A DNA stretch of 64,000 nt from Enoplolaimus lenunculus (taxonomy: Eukaryota; Nematoda; Enoplea; Enoplida; Thoracostomopsidae), in contig JASANG010002742.1 of NCBI GenBank assembly GCA_030248215.1, forward strand, positions 145,092-209,091, read 5' to 3'. This document shows, in pieces, positions 1 through 11,862 of this stretch (its first letter is position 1; every line of letters starts with the position of its first letter). The notes under the pieces were generated by a model, which was not told the DNA's origin, did not search any database, and worked only from the letters and a program-made list of their open reading frames with translations. The position numbers were made by a program, and so were the translations under genes.

Positions 1-2556
1 ATTCATACTGTCGGCGGGTGGGGACATGCAGTTGGAGATTACGGTGGTGGTTAGTCAGTTTTTGTTAATATTGTGCTAGGATGTATTATAGGAACTGGAG
101 TCATTCTCAACTCTTGGTTTTGGTATGTACATGTTGTGTACGCAGTAGCTCTGGGAGTAGCCCCCACCCTACTTGTATAACATTTTCCTAGTTCAACCCC
201 CTCCCCTCAAGATTTCTATGTTCCTTAAGTGTTACGTACATTTTTGGGAAGAACATTTGTATGAATTAAACATACCCTCTCGTCTTGAACATATGTCTTA
301 TATATTTGACCTGTTTTTATTATTTATATGGCTTTTTTGACTATATGCTTAGTTGTAGGCGTAACTAAACACTGGTTAGGGCAACTGACGATTTTTTGAA
401 AATTTTGCAAACCCTTCCATCATAACTCACAAATTCTACCTGGATGTTCACTCTGTCGCGTCCAAGCGAATGCCCAGTGGCTGGAAAATACTGCTTATTA
501 TGATGGTCACATACCACTTCTTTTTTACTCGTTAGAAGAAAAGTGGTTTGAGCTGTAGCGTTTTCTGGTAACCAAGCTTGGATTTAAATTTTAGGCTATT
601 GGATCGCAGTTGAAGCAATCAGGGCTGTATTTGATACAGATGATGGACTATATAATTCCCCGTTCGACACATCATTTGTTAAAGATAAAATGCTTGAACA
701 TTTCAAGGTATGTTTAGTATTTCGAATAGGGTTGTGCCGATTAATCGTCATCCATAATAATCAGCACTTTTCGTGAGTATCAGCATCGGCACTGCAAAAA
801 ATGCTAATTCTTTGCTGATACTTCTTCACATAATAGTGGTTGGAATGCTATTCATTTTACATATTGGCATTAGTCGGTGCGCCTGATCAGGAAAACTGTT
901 ATTTCGCGTTTGTGTATGAAAAATTGATTGAAATGAACCGTTCTGATAAAATTGTAATCTTTTACTGTTGTTAAGATTTAAGATTTCGCATTTATAATGA
1001 TGTACGTAGTGTTGTATTCTATCTGTTCTTTAAACATCGTGTATTAGAATTGAAATCGGCATATATTCAGAATAAAAATAAATATTGGTATAATTGACAT
1101 CGGCAAAATTTTTGATATCAGCACATACCTAACTTCGAATGTACAATATATGCATATTTATTCCTTGAACACCCTAAACATATCATTATAAGGAATGTTT
1201 TCTGGAGCCAAATGGCAATTTGCATACGACGTGGCAATTATAGCGCAAGTCTCAGAGTAGTTCTGTTTAGAACATGGTGTATTTTCGTAGACTATCATGA
1301 TCCGTTCCACCAATAGAGCTTTGTCTATAAGTTTTTGTGTTTGACGAAATTTCCTCCAAATTTTGACTGCGGTTGTTTGCTTTTCTTCTATGCAAAATCA
1401 TTTTTTAGATTTCCAACAAGCTGGCCGTTCTAGAATACCTGTACACTAATTTCAAAAAATCTCGAATAGCACAGTTTTGTAGTGTAATTGCTGAAGGTCA
1501 GTTTCTGTCACGTTCCATGCTGGAACGGTGTTTGTATACGCAACAGTACAATATCTGATCATTAAAAAAGTATATATCATACTTCTTTGTATTTTTTGCA
1601 ACTCTAGTTCGATTAATGTTAAAAAAACTATTCAGAGTATTTGTGATAAGTTTTAATAGTCTGATTTTTGTAATGCCTAGAAAAGTTAGCAACAGTTCAC
1701 TGTTGAATCATTGTGTTACTCTTTTGTCCGGTACATTGAATAACTGGTTCTTGCAGGAGCGTCAAAACATCAAGACCTGTTGTGCCTCGACATATTTCGA
1801 CGTGCCGGAGTGCATTTAGGCAGGCATGTGCTTGGAGCCGCGAACAAAGCTCATCCTGTATGTTTTCCCGACTAGTGTGGATATATTTTCCAAAAATAGG
1901 GAACCCATGTTTACATTTGAATAGATATGGTGCGCGCTTATAATTTTGAATACCCAAATTGTAGTTGTTTGTTAATGCTGCTCTATGTTCCATCTTAGAA
2001 ACAAACCACATTTTAGGATCTTCTGGAAAGAAAAGGTGGATTGCCAGTGGTCGTTGTTGGATCCGTTTGGAAAAGTTTTCCGTTACTCAAATTCGGTGTG
2101 ATTTATATACCTGTTGTGTTTGACGATTTTTTATTTTATCAGGTTAATAGTAGCAGCGCGATGGTAGCAAAATCTCAGAATTTGATATTTTAAATTGCTT
2201 TTAGCGCGTTGATTTAAGCGTTCAGTTCCCTAATGTTAACACAAACCTTGGAGAAACGGTTGTAAAGTGGTTTTAGCTTCGGTGATATTGCGCAAAAAAT
2301 GAATTATGGTAAGTTCTTAAATTTTCATGTTTCCAGCAAATTTTAATTCCGATTGCACTCTGATTCTGATGTGTTTGTAGGGTTTCATCAAGGATTGTTG
2401 CCTCGAAATTCAAATGACGTTCGCATCAGTGAAATTCGGCTGTTCAAGTTGAAGTGTTCACCTGCGATTGGAGCTGCTGTGATGGCTGCGCAACAGATTG
2501 GCGTTAACCTGCCGAATCCCGATTGTGTAGAATCGTTTTATCATTCCGAAATTTAA
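1..2556 (+). CDS. NAGK: N-acetylglucosamine kinase, C-terminal part, six exons, 5' truncated by window
   Basis: Exons 1-49, 595-707, 1409-1496, 1757-1857, 2017-2095 and 2381-2556 (stop TAA) join in phase and give about 201 residues. NAGK phosphorylates free GlcNAc to GlcNAc-6-phosphate in amino-sugar salvage, in the cytosol; it belongs to the BadF/BadG sugar-kinase (ASKHA) fold. Seen in order: GGWGHAVGDYGGGYWIAVEA (human has GGWGH..GDEGSAYWIA), then FVKDKMLEHFK, a block ending FCSVIAEGAS, FRRAGVHLGRHV (human FRKAGEMLGRHI), a strand block VVVVGSVWKSF (human LCVGSVWKSW), and a last exon with IRLFKLKCSPAIGAAVMAA (human FTLMKLRHSSALGGASLGA). The human GDEG motif reads GDYG here. Introns are 160-701 bp; intron 708-1408 carries a hAT-type insertion at 727-1131. 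The catalytic N-terminal half lies left of the window. Identification is by recalled human sequence and is strong. Confidence 0.9.
727..1131. mobile_element. hAT-type non-autonomous element (family A) in NAGK intron
   Basis: Ends are TAGGGTTGTGCCGA and its imperfect inverse ending CAGCACATACCTA. It is flanked by near-identical 8-bp duplications, ATTTCGAA (719-726) and ACTTCGAA (1132-1139). Inside are CGGCATCGG-like and TATCGGCA-like short repeats shared with the copies at 46393-47208, 49666-49926 and the partial copy near 37.8-38.05 kb. No coding capacity. An 8-bp target duplication with TAGGG-type ends is typical of the hAT superfamily. Confidence 0.8.
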
Positions 2557-4235
2557 ATTCCGATATACAAAACTTTTGCCTTTTTGACTGATCTCTTTTG
2601 CTTGAATGCTGTTTACGTTATGCAAGCATTACTACTGTTGTGAGTATCAGTTTTGTTATGATGTTCGTTGAACCAATTTGGAGGTAACCAAAATTTAACT
2701 ACTAGATTTCGAAGTAAAGCGTATTGTTCACGATACTTTCATATAAGTGCCCTTTGTTAGGAGACAGGGGTTGTTATATACTCGGAGGATTAGGCTCGTG
2801 ATTATCTTTAGGATTACGATTAGTGCGCATGCAGACTTGTAACCAGCTTGGGTGCCATTATATTTTAGTAGGGGCATACAGTTCACAGGTTTCACAAATG
2901 GGACTACTAAAACAACAAACAACTATTGGGTTATGGGGTTGATTGTAAACTTAGCATTATTCTTCTATGCAGTGGTGCATATACAAGTGGCAAAGTTGTT
3001 TCAGCTGTACCGCTGCTTCACATTTCAGCACAATCCGAGCACGTAGCAGATGTGATTCTAAATACTCCTTTACTCTTGTTGTCCTTGAGACAGCGGACGG
3101 CCCTTAAAAATATTGCTCGTTGGAACTAAGCCAAAACACGTATGGATGACATTTCAGCTTTAATTGCATAGATATATAATGTTTTAATTCAAGACCATAG
3201 TACGTATCAACACTAATTAATCCGCTCCTACACACCATTGCGTCAAATTGACTGTCTCCGAAATAGGCTCTACGGGACTACCCAAACTGAGTCAAATTCG
3301 ACTCCGACTGAGTCAAATTCAGTTTATGTTGTCCCGTTGACCTGTTTCGGAGAAAATAACTTGAACTCGCCATTTATTACAGTGTAAAAGCGTGGAATTG
3401 TTAAAGTTAAAAAAATGAACGTTTATAGTCATGGTGGCACAAAACCTGCTTTTAAGTTTCTTAGTTGCGTTTGTTCGTCGTTTACTGCGTGAAACCTGTG
3501 ACCACACTGTTGCGTTCTGTTGCTGCTTTTTATCATACGGTATTATAATGTATTAGTATTTATGCAATATATATTCTTGTAAGTTCTGCACCGCAGTTCG
3601 CTTGTCCACATTTGTGATATTGCATCCTTATCATTATGGTAACTATACAAACCCTGGCGAATCTGGCGGAGTCGAATTTGGCTCAATTTGTGTAGTCTCA
3701 ATAAGCCTATTTCGGTCAAAATCAATTTGGCTCACAATTTTTTGCAGTGTAGGCTTAGATGTTACACTAGTTTTTGCTCAGGCATAGGTTTGCACTTGTT
3801 TAACGCTTGTTCTGTAGGCTTAGAAACATGCTTAATCTTTATATAAGGCCTAAGTAACAGGTAGCCAAACCCCGGCGGGATTTGTTGCGATTTTTTGGCG
3901 TCGTTCAGTGTGTTTTGCTTGTAACACTGAGTTAATTTTCAAAGTTAACTGCCGAAATTTTCTTAAAAGAAAATTAGCCAGTAGAGAATAATATGATTTT
4001 CAAACCACGAATTCCTGAAACTCGGAGGTCAACAAAACTTACCGGAGCCGGAGGTAAAGCCAGAACTGAAGCGAAATTCGGTATTTCAAATGTTTAATTT
4101 GTGAATTTTAGCAAATATCTGTAATTTATTGTTAAATCGTTTGGCCTTAAACTTATACTGTGTAAATTGTTCATTGGTTTATTTGAACGTGCAGTAGCGT
4201 AATTATATGAGTTAAACAAAGTCTATTTCTTGCAG
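2557..4235. other. Intergenic stretch, no gene seen
   Basis: Between the NAGK stop and the orphan exon at 4236 I see no exon I can support. The stretch holds the palindromic GAGTCAAATT element material at 3229-3749. From about 4140 it matches the region upstream of 9189, so the end of this span is the duplicated intron of the secreted-peptide family. Confidence 0.5.
3229..3749. mobile_element. Palindromic GAGTCAAATT element (family B), disrupted copy
   Basis: The left part (3229-3355) and right part (about 3655-3749, ending TTTTTTGCAGTG) match the foldback elements at 56844-57065 and 58526-58692, which begin CACTGCAAAAA..GTGAGTCAAATTG and end with the inverse. The middle, about 300 bp, has no family match and may be an insertion. 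Non-coding, MITE-like. Confidence 0.6.
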
Positions 4236-4304
4236 GACATTATCACTCACGATGATGTTTGTATTTGCAACACCATCAACGGCCGAGAAAGTGAGCTGTG
4301 TTGA
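4236..4304 (+). pseudogene. Orphan last exon of the small secreted-peptide family
   Basis: After a TTTCTTGCAG acceptor the frame reads DIITHDDVCICN, then TINGRESELC and TGA. This is a 22-codon match to the last exon of the gene at 8300-9257, with the final ten residues TINGRESELC identical. It has three Cys where the 9.2-kb copy has two. About 95 bp of upstream intron, the AATAAA signal at 4354 and some 230 bp of 3' flank are also shared. I found no first exon with a signal peptide in the preceding 4 kb, so it is either a fragment left by duplication or the last exon of a gene whose first exon has diverged. Confidence 0.6.
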
Positions 4305-4353
4305 GGATAGCTTACAACGTGAGTCTGCGTACATGGCTACTAAAAGTTTTGTT

Positions 4354-4359
4354 AATAAA
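4354..4359 (+). promoter_or_regulatory. Poly(A) signal AATAAA, orphan-exon copy
   Basis: AATAAA lies 50 bp after the stop, at the same relative place as in the 9.2-kb paralogue (GTTAATAAATAG in both). Confidence 0.5.
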
Positions 4360-5662
4360 TAGAGAAAAAAGTGAACGTTTTTACGCATTTTACTGTGATT
4401 GTTAAATACAATGCGTATTTGTTTAAATAAATTTTGTTTTAAAAGTAAAAACAGAGTGATTCAAAGAAGGGTAGATTTAAGATAATAAACTGTATTTTAG
4501 TGGAGATTGATGCTGAGCGGGAGGTAATTGCTGTCCCGGATCCGCATGTTTCTGTGGACGTTTGCAGTATGGCATTAGGTATTAGAACTTTGTGGGTCAC
4601 AATACTATCTGTATTAGGTATTTTGTGGGTCACAATACTTTTACTTTAAGAAAAAAGCGTTAGATTATAATAAAGTTTTCTAAGTGAAACTTTTTGTAAC
4701 ATGAATCAGATGATTACAGAAAAATTTTGGCAAAACATTAAAACGGGTATGAGCCACCGGCTTGCAGAGTATGAATGACTGAAAAAAGGTGGGATTTGAC
4801 TGACTGCGTTTGGATTTAATCCTAATGGACCGTGAAAACCACAACCCAAATTTTTCTACAGTGAGATGAATGAATGTGCTAATATACCGATTTTTTGACT
4901 GGATCGCCTGAGAATGCATGGTATACTGACAATCGATTACTGTAAACCAGACAAGACTAACTATATAATACTATAACTCAACGTCTTCCACGCAAACATC
5001 GGTCATATCATTTCTTGTCCGCCTACAATGTGATTTTCATAACCTCAACTCGTAATTTTCGTTATTTACTACAATGACGTATTGCACGTGCTAAACTTTT
5101 ACATAGCGAAATAAAAGTAAAATTACACTTCGAACTAAACATACAATAGGTGACACTACCGTGTCTCTATGATATCAAAATGTCAGCTTTTGGTAATCAG
5201 GGTTTCGAGTGTTCAACAAATCGCCGTCGGAGATTTAATAGTTTTATTACTAATACAGAACTACGAGCTAGATCAAAATGTGCTAAGTTTCTTGCGTTTC
5301 AATAGCTGGTTTGTGAAACTATTTTCATGGTTTTCGTATTGCTGAAAAGTTGCAAAAACTATGTTGCACAAAAGCATTTTGAATATCTGGCGAATATTCG
5401 AATATCCGGATATTTACGGATATCTTGAGAGAATCACAAATTTTAACTCACGTGTTAAAAAAATTTTACCCGCAGACGTCCAGGCGGCGGAATCCTTCAA
5501 ACTCGATTTGCTCCCGGTTCTGCTTCTCACACTGTGTTATGCCTCCTATCAATATTTTAACTAATAACAGCACTTTTACCGCATTATAAACACTTTTTTG
5601 GGATAATTCTCCAATTGTAATATAATCTGTATATGTGCAAAATGCAATCACATGTTATGAGG

Positions 5663-6331
5663 GGTTCACGTTATAACTGGGGCAGCCTGGAACACGTTTC
5701 GTCCCTATGACTATAGCTGGTAACATTTTGTCTGACCGTTTGTCCGCTATGAAATTCAAAAAATTTGAACTGTCTGCTATCCTGATGTGACATCTACTGT
5801 TTGTACTGCAATATCACATGATACTCCAAATATTGTCTGCGAGTATCATATGATATGTTTGAAAATGTCTGCAAAGTTGTGGAAACTAGCTTGATTGTAC
5901 TGTAGAATGTCATATGATACTAAAATTTCAAATTTGAATTATTTGTACTTAGGAATATATTGTGGGAAAAACTTAGCGAGAAACAGAAACGTGGAAGCTA
6001 ATTCAACTTGCGAAATCATTTAATGCTGCATTATCCGACTTTTTACTGTTTTATTTAGCGTGCACAAATTCCATTGTCCTGTATAAATATCATATGGTAT
6101 TTAGTAGAATTTTGGAATATCATATGATATTCGCATAAATGTCCCGCAGTATCATATGACAAATGGTTATTTGTATACGATGATCGCTTGACATCAGTGA
6201 TTTGTAAGCCAATGTCATATGACATTCACATTTTGTCTACATAACCGCTATTCGGATCACAAAATTTTATGTTGACGTCGAATCAACTTGGACAAAACGT
6301 GTTCCAAGCTGCCCCAGTTATAACGTGAACG
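5663..6331. mobile_element. Long-terminal-inverted-repeat MITE with CATATGATA core (family C)
   Basis: The left end reads GGTTCACGTTATAACTGGGG and the right end is its inverse (CCCCAGTTATAACGTGAAC), with about 36 bp paired including CAGC(C)TGGAACACGTTT. The roughly 670-bp interior is AT-rich and repeats the palindrome ATCATATGATA many times (near 5870, 5910, 6090, 6120, 6150). No coding capacity. A second full copy is at 9476-10074. Confidence 0.8.
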
Positions 6332-8299
6332 CCGCATTATATACGTGCGATTGGTTCTAGCTTACTAGAGATTTTCGTTCGAAAAAATTCTATACCTGAA
6401 AATTCTTCCTTTACTCAAGATTTTTTGGTTGAGAACTTGGGCGACGGTTGAAGCCTCCATCCCAGTTATTTTAAACACAACGAATTTGCATATAAAAATA
6501 ATGTACAAGGCGATTGCTGACGATACACTCCATATAACTTTCAGGGACATAGTACTTCCACACTTAGATAAAAAGAACCTGTAAAATTTTTCTGCTATTT
6601 TTAGGTTCGCTAATTCCAATCTGGTAAGCTCGAGACATTGTAAGACCGACTTCGCGGCTGCAAGTCTCATGAAGATAAAATCTGTGTAAACGGTTTGTCG
6701 TGAAAATTATGTGTCTTCAAAAAGTTAGAATGCGATTTCAGGATAACGTTATAAAAATATTTCAGATTTGGGTCACGTTTTGGTTTTGAGAAATTCCGGG
6801 TCCGGATTCTGTTTTAAGCTTTAAAAGCTATCGAGTGTAAGCCCGCTTTTGGCTTTCAAAAATTCTGGGTCCGATTTTTGAATGTTTTATCTGCGAAGAC
6901 TGCACGCGAGCGACAAACCAAGAAAAACCTGTTAACCTTCTTTGTTAATATTTTAGCTGTGATTTTGATTTGCTACATATAGATATTTTTGACTAAGAGC
7001 TAATGTGTGCGATAGCTACAATTGGATCTCCGTTTCACTTTTTTGAGATCACTTTATTGTCATTTGCAAGAATCTGCCATTTTATAAATGGTTAAAACTG
7101 AAGCTGAATCAACAGTGAAAATGTCAAACTAAAATTCATTTCGCAGTGTTCTTCGTAAGGTTTCTTTAAATCGGGTGGTGCAGTTTTTACTGTTGATTGT
7201 AACATTTTGCTCGCACAAACCTGAAACGTTTTGCGACTGTTAAACAGAGATTTAAGTACTAAAATTAGCTTTTTGCTTGCATGCGTTTCTTTATAGTTGC
7301 GCGTTGTTTGCTGTGCGAAGTTGAAAAATGCGTGTTCCGTGCAAACTTTTATTTTCATGTGTCACGAAAGAGTTAACGATAACCATTCACTGGTTCGAAA
7401 ACTAGAAGACTTGTCGCAACGGAATAGTGCAAACATTAATTGAATTAGCAGAAGATGAAGCCTCTTCTTAGATTTTCTTGCTTTATTATTTTGCCGAAAT
7501 TTTTTTCGGTACCCAAAAGAGGTATATTTTGAACACTATCTGCATTTTAGTGACGGCCTGTTTACACTGCATCAACGGTTCCAAGTGGGTTTGAAAGATT
7601 TAAAGATATTTTTTCATCCTCAATAGTACATTTACCAAGCCATATATTCGTGCCACAGATTGATTAAAATTTAGTTGCTCCATGTTTAGTGGTGGTGAAT
7701 GACATGTCGATATCATTTCAGACCAGCTTGAAAATACTAAAATAAAAATTCAAACTTTAAGCTTTAACAAGTCCGCTTAATTGTTATTCTGAGACTCACG
7801 CGAAAGAATACGCGACGAAAATTTTTTCAATATGTTTGCCTTTTGTCAACATATATATTAACTGCAACATGTTACAGATTGAGAGAATCAGTATGTGAAA
7901 GTTTCAAACCAAGTTTTAATACTTGCTCAAAAATGAAAACGGTCGTTTTCGATAGTTCGAATTCAGCAAACATTCAACAAGACTGAGCGGTATAATTTGT
8001 TCATTTAGAAATTGTGTCAAAATAAAAATATTATAAACGGGTTCGGTGTTTTGAACAGCATGGTTCCAAAAACCTATTATTTAAACCGAGAAACTCTGCG
8101 AAATGAATCATTTGCCGTTTTTTAAAATGCTATTTTACCTGCGATATAAAATCTCTTGTTCAAGATGCAAAAAGCGTTTTGTTTTTGACCCGATTTCGAA
8201 CGATGACTTTTGGTACAAATTATAGTCACAACATTAATAACACGTTGACGAATTATTAATTTAAAGTCTGTTAATTTATTCAAATATAATTCAACAAAG
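6332..8299. other. Upstream flank of secreted-peptide gene; left arm of segmental duplication
   Basis: No exon supported. A 101-codon open frame on the minus strand (6365-6670) with one hydrophobic segment has no recognised relative. From about 7370 to 8300 the sequence matches 20.2-21.05 kb: shared blocks include GGAATAGTGCAAAC, CAAGTGGGTT and ATGTGAAAGTTTCAAA. The block 6760-6915 (GAGAAATTC.GGGTCCG .. GTGAGCGACAAAC-like) is repeated near 18.03-18.13 kb. Confidence 0.5.
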
Positions 8300-9257
8300 A
8301 TGAACACACATTTCGTGGCTTTCGCTCTGCTGATTTTTGCTATTCTTGGTGCAATATTTGCCGAGTATGGGGTAGAAGCGAGAGGTCTTGGTTTAGGCAG
8401 AGATGCGGCGATTGTAAGTGGGTCTTGCAGGTCTTGCACACTCCCCCGCAGTCTTATGCCTAGGTTCATCTTTAGGCTTAGGCTTAGGTTACAAATTAGG
8501 TTTACGTTTCGGAAATGCCTTTACCTAAGCCTAAGCCCGTGCCTTCATCTAAGATGTATCGGATAGTGTAAAACGGTAGGAATGTTTCTTTCGTTTTAAA
8601 TTTGAGTTTGAAATAGCGTCAACCCAGGTCTCTAGCCGGCTCAACCTGCTAAACAGAAGCCAAAACAAGTTCAGAATGGGAACACGGTAGAAATCTAAGC
8701 TTATTGAGTGGGTGTGAAACTTTATAGGTGGTCAAAATTTTTTATGAGGCTGAAAATGCGTAAAAAATTTCTTTCAGGTATATATCAAAATTTGTGTTTT
8801 ATCATCTTAGCTGGATTTTTCAATATGTCGTAAAAAACGATTAATATCGTTTTGGTACACATACATTTAATATATAACGATTAATCTTAGAGTTCTCCAT
8901 AAGGCGTGTTGAAGTTTACTGTTTGAAACGCGAAAAGCATTAAAAGTAGCTCTTCAATAACAATTGACGGAGTGTTTTCGTCGCCGTCATTTTCTCGTCT
9001 TGTTCTGAACACGAAACTAATCGTATTTGTTAGCCTCAGATACTATTATACATTTTAAAAAACAATTCATTTTGTGAGCTTATACTGTGTAAATTGTTCA
9101 TTGGCTTGTTAGCAACGTCAAGTCTTTTTTAAAATGCAGTCGGTAGCGTAATGATATGAGAGTTAAACAAAGTCTCTGTTTCTTGCAGGACATTATCGCT
9201 GACGATGACGTTTATCTTTGCGGCACCATCAACGGCCGAGAAAGTGAGCTGTGTTGA
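8300..9257 (+). CDS. Small secreted peptide, 60 residues, two exons
   Basis: Exon 1 is 8300-8413 (38 codons, donor GTAAGT), exon 2 is 9189-9257 (22 codons plus TGA, acceptor TTTCTTGCAG), phase 0. The product starts MNTHFVAFALLIFAILGAIF, a clear signal peptide, probably cut near AEYGVEA. The short mature part is Gly/Arg then acidic (DIIADDD) and ends LCGTINGRESELC, with two Cys ten residues apart that could form one disulfide loop. The start is fixed by the paralogue at 21054, which begins MNTRFVIFALLFVAILGAMF. AATAAA follows at 9307. I do not recognise the family; the conserved signal peptide and C-terminus argue for a real secreted product, but its role is unknown. Confidence 0.65.
8465..8560. 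repeat. TTAGGC-repeat foldback in intron 1 of secreted-peptide gene
   Basis: Units of AGGCTTAGGCTTAGG face CCTAAGCCTAAGCCC about 60 bp later, forming a hairpin just inside the intron. The paralogous intron at 21262-21400 has the same arrangement. Confidence 0.6.
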
Positions 9258-9306
9258 GGATAACGTACAACGTGGGTCTGTGTACATGGTTACCAAAAGT
9301 TTTGTT

Positions 9307-9312
9307 AATAAA
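9307..9312 (+). promoter_or_regulatory. Poly(A) signal AATAAA of secreted-peptide gene
   Basis: AATAAA 50 bp after the TGA at 9255-9257, conserved with the copy at 4354. Confidence 0.55.
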
Positions 9313-9475
9313 TAGAAAAAAGTGAACGTTTGTTCTCATTGCGGCAGAAAATCACCAATTTTACTGTGATTGTAAAAACCAATACGTTTTTTTGATAAAC
9401 TTTACAGAGTGATTCAAAGAAGGGTCGATTTAAAATAATAAACTGTGTTATAGTGGAGATTGATGCTGAGCGGGA

Positions 9476-10074
9476 GGTTCACGTTATAACTGATGCCGCC
9501 TGGGACACAAAAAATCGTATTTGTCTGCTATTATCATGTGTAGGTCCCCTTTTGTTCTTCAATATCTTATGATATTCGAGTTATTGTTTGCAAATATCAT
9601 ATTGATATGTTTTCAAATGTCTGCATACTTGAGGTGACATACCCAAATTGTTCTGTTGAATATCATATGATACTAGAATTTTAAATTTGAATTTTTGAAT
9701 TATGACCCTGTTTTTCTACGCGGCTTTGTGTCTGAAACGAATTTGCAGACGTGTATTTGGTATTTTAGCACTTCTGTGCCTCTGCCGTCCGACTTTCCAT
9801 TAATTCACTCGAAGATTACGCTGTCCCGCTGAATATGATATGATATTCGTTGTAATTTTGGAATATCATATGATATTCGCATAAATGTCCCTCAGTATCA
9901 TGTGGCGTACCGACTCTCGTACACATTGATCTTCTGAGAGCGGTAGTTTGTAAGTAAATGTCATGACATTCGAGTTTTGTCTGTTCACCCGATATGAGTG
10001 ATCGAATTTTAATCTTGACTTCGAATCAACATGGGACAAACCGTGTCCCGCTTGCCCCTGTTATAATGTGAACC
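9476..10074. mobile_element. Second copy of CATATGATA-core MITE (family C)
   Basis: Ends GGTTCACGTTATAACTG and CTGTTATAATGTGAACC are inverse. The insertion interrupts the duplicated 3' flank of the secreted-peptide gene: the 4.5-kb copy runs on uninterrupted past GCTGAGCGGGAGG where this one enters the element. It therefore postdates that duplication. Confidence 0.8.
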
Positions 10075-11862
10075 CCACATAAGCTATGCGGGGCAGGGCA
10101 TACTGCTGTATATCTACATTAGGGCACCGTTTAGGTGACTAATTGATATATGAGCTAAAACTCGCATCTAGTATTACTCGGTTATCAAAAGGTACTACGA
10201 TTTTGACCATTTTGAAGTCTAATGAACCTATTGAAATTAACAAATAACAAAATCAATCAAAACAAAAGAAATAACATTTTTACAAGCAACGCTTCCCGAC
10301 AAAATTCGACAACTGCGCTACTGAACCTGAGATTTCCGTGCTTTTAAACCTAACAGTTTTGGCTAACCATTAGCTTAATTTGTGTAATAAAAGGCTTATA
10401 ATTTGCATAATTTAGGAAATTTTTGTAGCAGAAAGAAAATTATGCAAATAAAGAAGCTAGTTCGAATAACTAGCCATGAAGCTGCGGGGCAGCATGATTG
10501 AATAGAAAGGAACGAAACCAAGAAAAAGGAAAAAGCAAGAAAGAAAAGGAGGGAGCAACCAGCCGTGATGCTGAAAAAATAAAAAAAACAACCATAGCTC
10601 TGTGTTTAGTGTGTGTGGTTCCTGGAACCAAGCTGCGTCGGTGATTGGGGTAAAGGGAAACAAAATGCAAATGCTTGGAGTTGATGAAAATGCAGGAACG
10701 CATGCCTGCGACCCTGAAAATCCTGCATCTGCCGCAAATCATAAAATAACATTGAATATCCCTTTTTGCCTCGTTTTTACCAGTAACCGGGAGAGTTGAA
10801 GTGTTTTCTATTAGACAGCAAGGAAACATACACAATCACTCCTTTACAATCGGCAGAGTTTCATAATTGATACATAACTACGAGCTGAATCCAAATCTGT
10901 TAAACTGCTTGCGTTCTAATGACTGGTTCTTGAGGTTTACTGAATCTGATTCAACCTTCGGCAAACTCGATAGAGTGGAGGAGTAGTTTTCACCATAACT
11001 GGCGTACTGATCGTCAGATCGAAGTAGGCTTAGAATTACTCGACTAACAGCTCAAAATGTGTCGAAAGACAGCTACCCTAGTAAATCATAGCAATGGAAA
11101 CCTAAGTCGTACCTCATATAATTTTTTAAAACACAAGTTAGGGCGCGAAATTATCGGATATTTGAATATCCGGTCCCGGTGACCTGGCTATACTTTGACC
11201 AAAGTAAAAATATTCATGTGAGAACGAATTAAAATTTAACAGAAACAGCATTAGCCAACGCAGCAATACCCCGTATTGTACAAAATCTCCACAAGGAGTT
11301 AAAGCATCCTCGTGTTCGAGAGTCACTTCCCTATAGCTGAGTGTCATTGCGGTAATGACAAACGCTTCCCATCCGAGAGAACTGAATTCGAATCCTAGCT
11401 TTAAAGCTATATCTCAGACGAAATTGAAAATATAATATGTGAGAAACGCTGAGCGGAAAATTTTTTAATACAGAGTTTAAAAATTTGTATCAAACTCTAT
11501 ACCAACTTTAACTGCAGTGGCACGCCAACATGCTGTTACAGAAATAAACCGTCGGCTTTTTTATAGTTTTTTTTGACATTTAATTGGCTGGACATTTCAA
11601 TGAACTAAAATCTGGCCAATCAATCAATAAACAAGAAGTTGGCAGTTTGCATTTCAACTTAAATGCAAGTTGCTTTTAAACGTTTTAAAATCTTGAGAAA
11701 CTATGCTGGAAAAAGTTCTAACAGTACAGTCTTATAGTTCAATACCTATATTTTTATAATCTGCGGCAAATATACCTTAAAATGTCGAATAAACTCTTGG
11801 ATTCTACTGCCACATGTACATTTTTATCAATAACGAAATTTCATATATGCTCGAAATCTTTC
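10075..11862. other. Intergenic stretch, no gene seen
   Basis: No exon recognised. Near 11300-11445 is a diverged copy of the tRNA-like segment of the TTAA-flanked element (CTATAGCTGAGTG and GAATTCGAATCCTAG). A 121-codon open frame on the minus strand (10470-10835) has no recognised relative and looks like chance. Confidence 0.4.

Noticed and set aside
6365-6670. 101-codon minus-strand frame with a hydrophobic segment
   Set aside because: Could be a small membrane protein, but nothing else supports it and the hydrophobic run is what AT-rich DNA gives.
10470-10835. 121-codon minus-strand frame and 65-codon plus frame overlapping it
   Set aside because: Low-complexity Phe/Ser composition; no homology recognised and no splice sites in phase.
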